DNA of 64,000 nucleotides from a bacterium CG_4_9_14_3_um_filter_65_15 (GTDB taxonomy: Bacteria > Krumholzibacteriota > Krumholzibacteriia > LZORAL124-64-63). The stretch is from positions 1-64,000 of the forward strand of contig PFVX01000021.1 in the NCBI GenBank assembly GCA_002790835.1, in the 5' to 3' direction. The notes beneath the pieces are model-generated. The model did no database searches, had not been told where the DNA came from, and saw nothing but the letters and a program-made list of their open reading frames with translations. A program made the translations under genes and the position numbers. The first letter of the stretch is position 1; each line of letters starts with the position of its first letter. Below are positions 33,825 to 42,181 of the stretch, one piece after another.

Positions 33825-36389
33825 ATGCAGACCAGGATCCGCCCCCTCCTTCTTGTCGCCCTCGTGTTGCTGACCTGGGCCCTGCCGGTCGGCGCGACCG
33901 AGCCCCTGCCCCTGCCGGACTACCGCACCGAGAGCTGGTTCCTGCCGGCCGGACCGGGCGTCACATCGGGGCCGGTAGCCGGCCTGTTCAACCCGGGCGC
34001 TTTCGGCATGACCGCCCGGGCCGGAACGGATCTGTGGTATCGACGCACCGCGGGCACGGATCTCGACCAGTACGGTTTCGCCCTGGGCAGGACCCTGAAC
34101 TTCGCCGTCATGGGGCACGAGTTCGCCGTGGACGGTGACGTCGCCCGGGTCTGGGACTTCCAGCTGGGTCTAGCCCACGGAAACCGTCGCCACAGCGCCG
34201 GGCTGGGATTTCGCTGGGCCACCGGCGCCACCGGCCGGAGCCCGCGCCAGAACAGCCTGATCCTGGGCTCGATCGAGCGCAACCGCTGGATGAGCTGGGG
34301 GTCCTCCGCCGCCTTCAGCCTCCAGTCCGGCGCCGCCCAGTACCTCTTCGACCTGGGTTTGCGGCCCTTCGGCCGGCCCTGGTTGACGCTCAACGGCGAC
34401 TGGACCCTGGTCGACGGCCAGCGGGTCTTCCAGGACGGAGTCTGGGGCGCAGGTCTGGAAGTGCGCCCCTGGCAAGGCATCGCCCTGGGCATGCGGGCCA
34501 GGGAGCGCGCCTCCGGGGATGTGGACGTCGCCGCCGTGGCCGGCGTGACCCTGGGTGCGACGGGTTTCTGGGCCCTACCCGGCTTCGATGCGCAGGGCAA
34601 CGACCTGGGCACCGCCTGGTTGGTGCGTTCGCAGCCGACTCGCGCCGGAATGGATCCCCGCGCACTGCCTGTGCCGATCGACCGTCCCCGGCGCACCTAC
34701 CGGACCCTGAACCTCGAGCACCAGTACCTGACCTACCAGAAGTACCGCTACTTCGACCAGCGGCATCTGCCCTGGCTGGATCTGTTGCCCCGGCTGGAGG
34801 CCATGCGCGACGACCCTTATCTCGACGTGGTGGCCATCAACCTGGCCGGATTTTCCGGCCGCCCCTCCCTGCTGTGGGAATTCCGGGACCAGTTGCGGCA
34901 GATCCACGAAGCCGGCAAAGAGATCGTGATCCATGCCGACCGGCTCAACGCGGGCACATTGTACGTGGCCAGCGTCGCCGACCGGCTGAGCCTGGACCCC
35001 CAGGGACAGATCGCCATCCCCGGTGTGGCCCTGGCCCGCAGTTACCTCAAGGGCACCCTGGAAAAAATGGGCCTCGGCTTCCAGGCCCACCACTATCTCA
35101 AGTACAAGAGCGCCACCGAGACCCTCTCGCACGACCGCATGTCCGACGCCGACCGGGAACAACGCGGTCGCATCGTGGATGTCGCCTACGAGACCTGGCG
35201 CGGCGGCATCACCGCCGGGCGTCGGCTCACCCCCGCTTCCTACGACGAGCTGGTCGACGGCCAGACCTGGCTGACCGCCCCGGAGGCTCTGGCGGCCGGG
35301 CTGGCCGACACCCTGGCCCGCTGGGACGGGCTATTGCAATGGCTTCAGAGGGACCGGCACGCAGGCCTCGCATCGGCTTCCGCTCTGTCGAATGACTCGT
35401 ATCCCGACGAGCAGTGGGGGCGTCCCCCGCGCATTCCCGTGGTCTTCGCGGTGGGCGCTTGCGCCATGGACGACGGCATCAACGGGCGCGCCACCAGCGC
35501 CTATCTGCGTTCCCTGGTCCATGACGACGGGGTCAAAGCCGTGGTCCTGCGCGTGGATTCTCCCGGCGGCGAAGTCCTGCCCAGCGACCTGGTAGCGGCG
35601 GCGGTCTCGGATCTGCGCCGGGCCGGCAAGCCCGTCATCATCAGCCAGGGCGACGTGGCCGCCAGCGGGGGCTACTGGATGAGCATGAACGGCACCGAGA
35701 TCCTGACCACTCCGTTGACCATCACCGGATCCATCGGCGTGATCAGCGGCTGGCTGTGGGACGACGGCTTCGCGGCCAAACTCGGGGTGACCTCCGACGA
35801 AGTGCACCGCGGCGACCATGCCGACCTCTTCACCACGGTCTCGATTCCCCTGCTGGGCCGGATCCCGCGACGGCCCATGAGCAGCGGCGAGTTGGACCGC
35901 ATGCGGGACCTGATCCTCGGGATGTACGACGGTTTTCTCGCCAAGGTCGCCGCAGGCCGCGGACTCGACATCACTGCGGTGGATGCGGTGGCCCAGGGCC
36001 GGGTGTGGATGGGCCAGGACGCCATCGCCCACGGACTCTGCGACCGCGTCGGCGGGCTGGCCGACGCCATCGCGTTGGCCCGCAGCCGGGCCGGGATCGC
36101 TTCCTGGCAACAGGTGGAGTTGCCCGAATACCCACCCCGTCCGTTGATCAAGACGCCGGACTTGCCCAACATCCCCTCGTTGTTCGGGATGACCGAACTC
36201 ATCGCAGGCAACTTGGTGACGACAGAATCCGCCCAGCCCATCGCCGCGACCCCGCTTCCCGACGAACGCCCCCTCGGATTGCCCCTCATCCAGGCCGAGT
36301 TCCTGCAGTCGGTGGTCGCCGCACCGGGCCAAGCCCTGGTGGTCATGGATCCGGATCTTCTGCCGCAGGCGTGGTTGGACACGGAATGA
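33825..36389 (+). CDS. SppA-type (S49) protease with a long N-terminal barrel-like domain
   Basis: An 854-residue exported protein. The signal peptide (about 1-26, PLLLVALVLLTWALPVGA) is followed by about 250 residues of alternating beta strands rich in glycine and aromatics (for example RAGTDLWYRRTAGTDL, HSAGLGFRWATGA, QYLFDLGLRPFG), which look like an outer-membrane barrel or similar beta domain. The rest is a two-domain S49 signal-peptide-peptidase: catalytic Lys candidate in HYLKYKSATETLSHDRM (about 427) and catalytic Ser in GDVAASGGYWMSMNG (about 614). AAGGA precedes the ATG. Classical SppA is anchored in the inner membrane; this fusion suggests another location or substrate route. Confidence 0.85.
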   Translation: MQTRIRPLLLVALVLLTWALPVGATEPLPLPDYRTESWFLPAGPGVTSGPVAGLFNPGAFGMTARAGTDLWYRRTAGTDLDQYGFALGRTLNFAVMGHEFAVDGDVARVWDFQLGLAHGNRRHSAGLGFRWATGATGRSPRQNSLILGSIERNRWMSWGSSAAFSLQSGAAQYLFDLGLRPFGRPWLTLNGDWTLVDGQRVFQDGVWGAGLEVRPWQGIALGMRARERASGDVDVAAVAGVTLGATGFWALPGFDAQGNDLGTAWLVRSQPTRAGMDPRALPVPIDRPRRTYRTLNLEHQYLTYQKYRYFDQRHLPWLDLLPRLEAMRDDPYLDVVAINLAGFSGRPSLLWEFRDQLRQIHEAGKEIVIHADRLNAGTLYVASVADRLSLDPQGQIAIPGVALARSYLKGTLEKMGLGFQAHHYLKYKSATETLSHDRMSDADREQRGRIVDVAYETWRGGITAGRRLTPASYDELVDGQTWLTAPEALAAGLADTLARWDGLLQWLQRDRHAGLASASALSNDSYPDEQWGRPPRIPVVFAVGACAMDDGINGRATSAYLRSLVHDDGVKAVVLRVDSPGGEVLPSDLVAAAVSDLRRAGKPVIISQGDVAASGGYWMSMNGTEILTTPLTITGSIGVISGWLWDDGFAAKLGVTSDEVHRGDHADLFTTVSIPLLGRIPRRPMSSGELDRMRDLILGMYDGFLAKVAAGRGLDITAVDAVAQGRVWMGQDAIAHGLCDRVGGLADAIALARSRAGIASWQQVELPEYPPRPLIKTPDLPNIPSLFGMTELIAGNLVTTESAQPIAATPLPDERPLGLPLIQAEFLQSVVAAPGQALVVMDPDLLPQAWLDTE

Positions 36390-36522
36390 TGTAATGTGTC
36401 CATCGGAACACAATGCCAGCGTGTCCCTGTGGACACGGGTGGCTTCCAGCACATCACTAACTTATTGATGTTAAATTAGTTAAATAATTTCTCCCATGGT
36501 GTTCTTCCTGCATGAGGTGGGT
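36377..36522 (+). promoter_or_regulatory. Sigma-54-like promoter with upstream GTGTCC/GGACAC palindromes
   Basis: TGG at 36497-36499 and TGCA at 36509-36512 give the GG-N10-GC spacing of a -24/-12 promoter, placing the start near 36522, 50 bases before the TPR gene. Upstream, GTGTCC/GGACAC words occur four times: 36377-36382, 36396-36401 (within TGTGTCC-ATC-GGAACACA), and the perfect palindrome 36421-36426/36431-36436. The two palindrome centres are 25 bases apart and about 95-120 bases before the predicted start, the usual place for enhancer sites. The NtrC-type regulator at 32407 is the candidate activator. Confidence 0.5.
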
Positions 36523-36571
36523 ATGCAACCCGGAACCCGCGGTTCCTCCACCTCCAAAAGGGAGAACAACC

Positions 36572-37660
36572 ATGGCTGAAAAGACCAGAATCCAAGGCGG
36601 AGTGAAATTCGGCGAGGCCGTCGTCCTGTTCGTCCTCATTCTGGGGTTGACCGTCTTCATCGGGGTCAAGATGGCCTCACGCAGCGATGACGCCCAGACC
36701 AACTCCGCGGTCGATGCCGCGGTGGTCCAGCCCGCAACCGAAAACGAAACCCCGACCGTCGTCGCGACCGAGGCCACCGGAGATTCCCTGACCGTTGCCG
36801 AGGTCGAACCTGCGGTCGTCGAAGCCGCCCCCGCCGCGAAACCCGCGGGCCCTCCCGCCCCGGTAAACTACGGCGAAGCGGAAGACGCCTACCTGTCCGG
36901 CAGCTACGACGAGGCTGCCGATCTGTTCACCTCCTACACCGAACAGAACCCCCAGAACGCCTGGGGCCAGTACATGCTGGGCATGGCCATGTGGAAATCC
37001 GGCGACGCCGAAGGAGCCCTCGATGGTTTCCAGGCGGCCCTGGACATCGCCCCCCAGCACGTCAAGAGCCTGGTCAATTCCGGTCGGGTCCTGCTGGAAC
37101 TGCAGCGGCCCACCGGCGCCCTGGAGGTCCTGAACCGCGCGGCCGAGTTGGCACCCGACGACGTACAGACCGCCCGTGTGCTGGCGCGCGCCCAGGCCGC
37201 AGCCGGCCTCGCCAAGGAAGCCGAAACCACCTATCGCACCCTGCTGTCGTCCCACCCGGATGACGCCTGGTCCCTGAACAACCTCGGCCTGCTGCTCATC
37301 CAGCAGGGCCGCTGTGACGAGGCCGTTGGGGCCCTGGCGTGCGCTGCCCAGCTCGACGCCGACCTGGCCTGCGTGCAGAACAACCTGGGCGCCGCCCTGG
37401 AACGCACCGGACATTTCGCCGCCGCCCGTGATGCCTACGGTCAGGCCGTGCAGCTGAATGCCGGGTACGCCAAAGCCGAAATGTCGCGACAGAGGTTGGA
37501 AGGCGTGCAGGATGCTGCCGACCGGGCGCCGTTCGACCTCGCGACGGCCGCCGCCGCTTTCGCCCCCGGGAAGAATTCCGGTGTGGCGGTGGCCGTCAAC
37601 GACCCCACACCGACTTCCGCCGTGGCGGAGCCTGATCAGATCCCGGAGGGGAACCGCTGA
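36572..37660 (+). CDS. Membrane-anchored TPR-repeat protein
   Basis: A 362-residue protein. An uncleaved N-terminal helix (about 14-32, AVVLFVLILGLTVFIGV) anchors it, then an acidic Val/Glu/Ala-rich linker to about 105. At least six tetratricopeptide repeats follow (for example NAWGQYMLGMAMWKSGDAEG, DAWSLNNLGLLLIQQGRCDE, NNLGAALERTGHFAAARDAY). The final 45 residues are low-complexity. TPRs bind partner proteins, so this is probably an envelope scaffold. The ATG has AAAAGGGAG upstream. Transcription ends at a strong hairpin 20 bases beyond the stop, and a sigma-54-like promoter lies just upstream. Confidence 0.85.
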   Translation: MAEKTRIQGGVKFGEAVVLFVLILGLTVFIGVKMASRSDDAQTNSAVDAAVVQPATENETPTVVATEATGDSLTVAEVEPAVVEAAPAAKPAGPPAPVNYGEAEDAYLSGSYDEAADLFTSYTEQNPQNAWGQYMLGMAMWKSGDAEGALDGFQAALDIAPQHVKSLVNSGRVLLELQRPTGALEVLNRAAELAPDDVQTARVLARAQAAAGLAKEAETTYRTLLSSHPDDAWSLNNLGLLLIQQGRCDEAVGALACAAQLDADLACVQNNLGAALERTGHFAAARDAYGQAVQLNAGYAKAEMSRQRLEGVQDAADRAPFDLATAAAAFAPGKNSGVAVAVNDPTPTSAVAEPDQIPEGNR

Positions 37661-37678
37661 TTCAGGTAGTTGGTTGGG

Positions 37679-37711
37679 AACGCGGGAGCCGTCCGGCTCC
37701 CGCGTTTTTTT
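37679..37711 (+). terminator. Strong rho-independent terminator
   Basis: AACGCGGGAGCC (37679-37690) pairs perfectly with GGCTCCCGCGTT (37695-37706) around a GTCC loop, followed by seven T. It ends the plus-strand unit and may also slow transcription from the convergent RRM gene. Confidence 0.95.
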
Positions 37712-37729
37712 ATTTGAAAAAGGGAGGAG

Positions 37730-37996
37730 TTACCAGGCCCTTCGCGGCGGCTTCGCACCCCGATCCCGGGCCTCGTTCACGCGCAGGACCGAGCCCAGCA
37801 GTTCGGTGCCGTCCAGGACGGAGACCGCCTCAAGGCCCGGACCGTCTTCCATTTCCACGAAGCCGAATCCGCGCAGCCGACCGCTGGCCGGGTCGGTGAT
37901 CAGCGTCACCCCGTCCACCGGCCCGAACCCCGCAAACAGGTCCCGCAGGTGCTGCTCCGTTGTTTCGGGGGCCAGGTTTCCGACGTAGATGGTCAA
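37730..37996 (-). CDS. Small RRM-domain RNA-binding protein
   Basis: An 88-residue single RNA-recognition-motif protein. RNP2 is IYVGNL at residues 3-8 and RNP1 is LRGFGFVEM, with the domain filling nearly the whole protein; the tail ends RDRGAKPPRRAW. This resembles cyanobacterial Rbp-type and other bacterial RRM proteins that bind RNA. The start is TTG at 37996, overlapping the stop of the DsbD-like gene (TTGA), because the RRM fold begins immediately there. It is the last gene of the minus-strand run that starts with the decarboxylase. Confidence 0.85.
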   Translation of the reverse strand: MTIYVGNLAPETTEQHLRDLFAGFGPVDGVTLITDPASGRLRGFGFVEMEDGPGLEAVSVLDGTELLGSVLRVNEARDRGAKPPRRAW

Positions 37997-38475
37997 GGCT
38001 CCGTGACCTCGAGCTGGATCGTCACCGGGATAAAGGCCGGCGCCAGGCAGGTCTTGGCATCGCAGGCCTGGGCGGTCAGCTTGAACTCCAGGGGATACTC
38101 CCCGGCGGGCATACCCGCCGGCACCAGGGCCGAGCCCTTGATCTCGGCCTTGCCTTCGATCATGGCGACTTTCTCCCCGAAGAACTCCTTGATGTAACCC
38201 TGGGGATAGACCGCCTGGAAATCCTCCAGGACAAAGTACTCGTCCGGCCCCAGGTCCACGCCGATGAAGTTGGTGTCGGCGTGGGCGTAGATGTGCCAGC
38301 TCGAACTGATGTCCAGCTTGACGGAGAAATCCACCCGTTGTCCCGGCGCGGCCGTGACCTTCGCGCTGCCGGGGCTGACGCCCACGACGTCGGCCGAACC
38401 CTTGACGGCGGCCTGGCAACCGACGGCAGCCAGAAGCATGACCAGGACAATCAGCGGTCGAGTGATGCGATTCAT
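37993..38475 (-). CDS. Lipoprotein with a DsbD N-terminal-type domain
   Basis: A 160-residue lipoprotein with signal peptide ending LLAAVGC (residues 14-20). The mature part matches the immunoglobulin-like N-terminal domain of DsbD (DsbC-type): VDFSVKLDISSSWHIYAHAD at the start and LEFKLTAQACDAKTCLAPAFIPVTI at the end. The cysteine pair ACDAKTC is the thiol-exchange site. The membrane and thioredoxin domains of DsbD are absent, so it would receive electrons from a separate partner. It overlaps the RRM gene by four bases and lies 15 bases from the decarboxylase stop. Confidence 0.8.
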   Translation of the reverse strand: MNRITRPLIVLVMLLAAVGCQAAVKGSADVVGVSPGSAKVTAAPGQRVDFSVKLDISSSWHIYAHADTNFIGVDLGPDEYFVLEDFQAVYPQGYIKEFFGEKVAMIEGKAEIKGSALVPAGMPAGEYPLEFKLTAQACDAKTCLAPAFIPVTIQLEVTEP

Positions 38476-38490
38476 GGGGTCCTCCCGGTA

Positions 38491-40128
38491 TCAGGGTGCG
38501 TTTCGGGCGCCCAGGATGGTGTCGGCAGCCCGGGTGATCACCTGCAGCAGGCGCTCGATGTCCTCCTGCTCCATGCAACGATTTTCCACGTTCACCCGCA
38601 AGGCGGTGCGGCCGTCCAGGATGGTGTAGCTGAACCAGGCGTCGCCGTCGCGCTCGATGCGTTCCTGCAGATCCCGGTTGAGCTGGTCGTTTTCCTCATC
38701 GCCGAACAGCATACCCCCGCCCCTGGCCCGCGGTTCCCAGCGGAAGTTGCAGACTCCCAGCGTATTGGGACCCAGGAGGCGGAAATCGGGCCGCCGGTTG
38801 ATGCGCGCGGCCAGCATGCGCGCCAGTTCGATGTCCTTCTCAACCCAGTCGGCGTACTGACGCCGGCCCACCATGCGCAGAGCCAGCCAGAGCTTCAAGG
38901 CCTCCATGCGCCGGCTGCCCTGGATCCCGTACTGGAAGAAGTTGACCTTGTCCCCGTGGTGGAAGCCGCGCTCGTCCGGCAAGACACGCTTGCCGTGGCC
39001 GTTTTCCTCCAGTTCCAGGTGGTCGGTTCCGTCCCGCAGGATCTTCTCCATGTAATACTCGGGATGAACCAGGAAACTGCGGCGCAGGAAATCCCCGTCG
39101 CGCACCAGGATCCCCCCGGCGGCGAAAGGCATGTAGAACCACTTGTGGGGGTCGACGGTGATGGAGTCGGCCTCCTCGATTCCGCGCAGCATGGGGCCGT
39201 ACATCGTGGACAGCACCACCGCGCCGCCGTAGGCGGCGTCCACGTGGAACCAGCACCCGCTGCTGCGGGCCAGTTCGGCCAGGCGATCGAGCTTGTCGAT
39301 GCTCCCGGTGTTGGTGGTTCCGGCGACGCCGATGATCCCGCACGGTACCAGTCCCGCCTCCCGGTCGGCGGCGATGGCCTCGGCCATGGCTTCCAGATCC
39401 ACCCGGTACAGGTGGTCCACGGGAATCTTGCGCAGCTGGTTGCGGCCCAGCCCCAGCAGATCGACGGCCTTATCGAAGCTGTAATGGGCCTGGGCGGAAA
39501 CGTAGAAGGTCAGCAGGGCCATGTCCGCCCCGGGATTCTCGTCGTGATCGACCTGGGCAAGGTGACGCCCCAGCTTGCTGTTGATGGCCAGCTTCAAGCC
39601 GGTGATGTTGGCCAGGGATCCGCCCGCGACCAGGGTGCCGAAGCTGTTCTTGGGCAGGCCGAACAGATCGCACAGCCAGCGGATCACGGTCTTTTCGATG
39701 GCGGTGCCGCTGGGTGCGTGCCGCCAGGAGGCGGCGTTCTGATTCATGGCGGAGCAAAGCATCTCGCTGAAAACCGCCACCGGAAGGGGCGCCGGATTCA
39801 TCATGCCGAAGTAGCGCCGACCGCCGATACCCATGGTGTTGGGGAACACCCGCGTGCGGCAATCCTGGACCAGATCCGCGAACGGAACACCCTCATCGGG
39901 GAGAGGTTCGCTGAACATTTCATCCAGCCCCACCGGAGACACCGGCCCGTAGACACGCCGCCCCTCCAGGCCCTTGAGGTATTCCACCGCCAGGTCCACC
40001 ATCTGGTAGCCCATCTCACGCAGCTGCCCCTCGTTGAGGGAGAAATCCCCCTGGGGCTCGACGGTCTCGTCCGTCCCTGGGGACACCGCTCCGGTCAGGG
40101 GCCTATCCTTGTCGCGTCCGCTCTGCAC
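38491..40128 (-). CDS. Group II PLP-dependent decarboxylase (aromatic-L-amino-acid decarboxylase type)
   Basis: A 545-residue PLP enzyme that decarboxylates an amino acid to an amine. It shows the family order: LPVAVFSEMLCSAMNQNAAS, GTLVAGGSLANITGLKLA (phosphate binding), GTTNTGSIDKLDRL, WFHVDAAYGGAVVLS (cofactor Asp) and the PLP lysine in VDPHKWFYMPFAAGGILV. The C-terminal domain is intact. The start is GTG 40128 with AAAGGGGA upstream; the first 35 residues are poorly conserved. The enzyme has no signal peptide. Tyrosine, tryptophan, aspartate or glutamate are all possible substrates from sequence alone. Confidence 0.9.
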   Translation of the reverse strand: MQSGRDKDRPLTGAVSPGTDETVEPQGDFSLNEGQLREMGYQMVDLAVEYLKGLEGRRVYGPVSPVGLDEMFSEPLPDEGVPFADLVQDCRTRVFPNTMGIGGRRYFGMMNPAPLPVAVFSEMLCSAMNQNAASWRHAPSGTAIEKTVIRWLCDLFGLPKNSFGTLVAGGSLANITGLKLAINSKLGRHLAQVDHDENPGADMALLTFYVSAQAHYSFDKAVDLLGLGRNQLRKIPVDHLYRVDLEAMAEAIAADREAGLVPCGIIGVAGTTNTGSIDKLDRLAELARSSGCWFHVDAAYGGAVVLSTMYGPMLRGIEEADSITVDPHKWFYMPFAAGGILVRDGDFLRRSFLVHPEYYMEKILRDGTDHLELEENGHGKRVLPDERGFHHGDKVNFFQYGIQGSRRMEALKLWLALRMVGRRQYADWVEKDIELARMLAARINRRPDFRLLGPNTLGVCNFRWEPRARGGGMLFGDEENDQLNRDLQERIERDGDAWFSYTILDGRTALRVNVENRCMEQEDIERLLQVITRAADTILGARNAP

Positions 40129-40149
40129 GCCATCCCCTTTCGGACCAGG

Positions 40150-41046
40150 TCAGCTCGGCAAATCCAGCTTTCCCGCCGCAAAATCCTGCAACACCTGCGC
40201 CGCACCCCCCGCCGCAATGCCGGGAACCACCAGGTCGGCCTTTTCCTGCACCTCTGCGGGGCCGTCGGCCATGGCCACGCTGAATCCGGCCGCCGCGAAC
40301 ATATCAAGGTCGTTGAAATTGTCACCCATGGCCAGGGACCTGCGCAAGGGGATCCCGCAATGGGCCGCCAGGGTCTTCAGGGCCGCGCCCTTGTCGCTGC
40401 CGCCGTGGAAGGCCTCGGCCCAGTAGTACACGCCACCGCCCAGGAGGGAACGGGTGTTGATCACCTTGACCCGGTCACCCAGGCGGGCACCGATCGCCTC
40501 GCTCAGCGCCATCACCCGCTCACGGGTATCGATGGTGCCCACCTCCAGGGCCTGGCCCCAGGACACATCCTCCAGGTTCGCGACCACTTCCACAGCGCCC
40601 ATCTCCCGCCGGCGATTGCCCAGGTAGCGGTCCATGATCTCGTTGACCGGTCGCGGTTCGTGGCGCAGCAGCCCGTCCTCCTCGTCGGTGCCATAAACCA
40701 TGGGGACGGTTTCGAAGTGTTTGAAAAGGGAAACCAGGGTGCTGATGTCAGCGGCTTCCAGAATGTTGCAAACCAGCCGGCGACGGGGCACGTCACCCCA
40801 GATCACCGCCCCGTTGAGCAGGACCAGCGGCAGGTCGTCGGGATACCAGGCGGATTGTTCCAGCAGGTGGCGGGTGGAATTGAGGTTGCGCCCCGTGCAC
40901 AGGGCCAGGGTGTGTCCGGCGGACCGCACCGCCTCCAGGGCGTCGATCTCCCGCGCCGCCAGACGATTGTCCACCTCGGTGTTCAGCAGGGTGCCGTCGA
41001 TGTCCACGGCCACCAGCCAGGGATCGGGGTTGTGCATATTCCTCAT
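40150..41046 (-). CDS. HAD-superfamily phosphatase, Cof/YidA type
   Basis: A 298-residue class-IIB HAD phosphatase acting on sugar phosphates or similar. Motif I is VAVDIDGTLLNTE (two Asp), motif II LALCTGRN, motif III Lys in GGSDKGAALKTLAAHCG, and motif IV LAMGDNFNDLDMFAAAG. ADGPAEVQEKADLVVPG is the typical ending of the group. It overlaps the acylphosphatase stop by four bases (ATGA at 41043-41046), so the two are translationally coupled. The exact substrate is not predictable. Confidence 0.92.
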   Translation of the reverse strand: MRNMHNPDPWLVAVDIDGTLLNTEVDNRLAAREIDALEAVRSAGHTLALCTGRNLNSTRHLLEQSAWYPDDLPLVLLNGAVIWGDVPRRRLVCNILEAADISTLVSLFKHFETVPMVYGTDEEDGLLRHEPRPVNEIMDRYLGNRRREMGAVEVVANLEDVSWGQALEVGTIDTRERVMALSEAIGARLGDRVKVINTRSLLGGGVYYWAEAFHGGSDKGAALKTLAAHCGIPLRRSLAMGDNFNDLDMFAAAGFSVAMADGPAEVQEKADLVVPGIAAGGAAQVLQDFAAGKLDLPS

Positions 41047-41324
41047 CCGTAGATCTCGAATCCGGTGCAGGTTCCCGCGGCCTCGCTGCGATTTTCCTCA
41101 ATCCTGTCCACGCGGGCCTGGCCCGGGCCCCGTTCGGCCCAGCGTCTCAAGTCGTCCAGGGCCGAAGACGAACCCTCGGCCATCAGCTGCACCGAACCGT
41201 CGGCGCGGTTGCGGACCCATCCGGTCAGGCCCAGCCCGCGGGCGGCGCTTTGGGCGTACCAGCGAAAGGCGACGCCCTGCACCCGGCCGAAAATCCTCAG
41301 TTCCATCCTCTGCTCGGCGGCCAT
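41043..41324 (-). CDS. acyP: Acylphosphatase
   Basis: A 93-residue enzyme hydrolysing acyl phosphates such as carbamoyl or aspartyl phosphate. The two signature blocks are clear: FGRVQGVAFRWYAQSAARGL with the catalytic arginine (GVxFR), and GWVRNRADGSVQLMAEG with the catalytic asparagine. The size is normal. The start at 41324 overlaps the stop of the upstream gene by one base; a second in-frame ATG at 41306 would give an 87-residue protein directly at the conserved domain. Co-transcribed with the HAD phosphatase. Confidence 0.92.
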   Translation of the reverse strand: MAAEQRMELRIFGRVQGVAFRWYAQSAARGLGLTGWVRNRADGSVQLMAEGSSSALDDLRRWAERGPGQARVDRIEENRSEAAGTCTGFEIYG

Positions 41325-42181
41325 CAGGAACCTGCCAATCCGGTCCACGGCCGGGGAACGAAGCCCCGATCCGGGTTCAGCCAGCGGCGACTCCACGAAC
41401 TCAAGGCCGACATCGAAGGCCGGCCGTGGGGCAGGACCTTGTCCCGCACGAAGTCGAACTCGCCGTAGATCCGGCGGTTGTTGCGCCCCAGCGACACCCC
41501 CAGGCCGATCCTGCGTCCGCCCTCCCTGGCCGTTACCAGACCCACGGTCCAGGCGTCGTCCAGGGCGGACCCCAGCAGGGCGTCGATCAGACTATCGGCG
41601 TCCAGAGCGAGGTACCCGGCCACCAGGGCGAAGATGTGGACATCCTGAAATCGGGCGGAGCGGTCGCCCGCATCGTTTGGGCCCTGCACCGTCTGATCCC
41701 CAAGGGCCAGTTCCCATAGTTCGAGCCGGCGGGACACCAGAAGGCTGCCGGGATGATAGCCCAGGATATCGTAGGGCATGGGACGGTCCAGGTCTTCGGT
41801 CAGTTCCAGGACCCACTGGGCCCGGACCGGATTCCCGGCCAACCGACCCTGGTCCCCGGACGGTGGTCGCCGGCGGGAAAGTTCTTTCACCAGGTCCAGG
41901 GGGAAGCGGGACTTCCCGCCTCGCTGGGTGGTGAATCGCCGGATATCCTCGCCGGTCCAGACCCCGAGGGAATCCTCTTCCACCCGGGCCAGCATGAAGG
42001 CAAAGAAGGGCTCTGCGATGCTGTCCCCGAACGCCGGCGCCTCCTCGGCGACCGGTCCGAATTCCGTCCAGGTCTCCCCCCAGGCGACCGCAGCGGACAC
42101 GGCCAGAAAACCGGCCAGGACCGCAAGGACCGACCGGGTTCGGAAGGCGTCAATTCTGGATTGTGAACGCGTCGGACTCAC
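41324..42181 (-). CDS. Exported protein of unknown function
   Basis: A 285-residue protein with a signal-like hydrophobic stretch at about 18-34 (VLAVLAGFLAVSAAVAWG). No known domain was recognised. Notable parts are AFGDSIAEPFFAFMLARVEEDSLG, YDILGYHPGSLLVSRRLELWEL and a tail rich in Arg/Trp/Pro. The text PYDILGYHPGSLLVSR with LVTAREGGRRIGLGV suggests mixed alpha/beta folds. The start is GTG 42181 and it overlaps the lipoprotein gene upstream by 32 bases; an internal start is possible. Downstream it abuts the acylphosphatase gene. Confidence 0.6.
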   Translation of the reverse strand: MSPTRSQSRIDAFRTRSVLAVLAGFLAVSAAVAWGETWTEFGPVAEEAPAFGDSIAEPFFAFMLARVEEDSLGVWTGEDIRRFTTQRGGKSRFPLDLVKELSRRRPPSGDQGRLAGNPVRAQWVLELTEDLDRPMPYDILGYHPGSLLVSRRLELWELALGDQTVQGPNDAGDRSARFQDVHIFALVAGYLALDADSLIDALLGSALDDAWTVGLVTAREGGRRIGLGVSLGRNNRRIYGEFDFVRDKVLPHGRPSMSALSSWSRRWLNPDRGFVPRPWTGLAGS

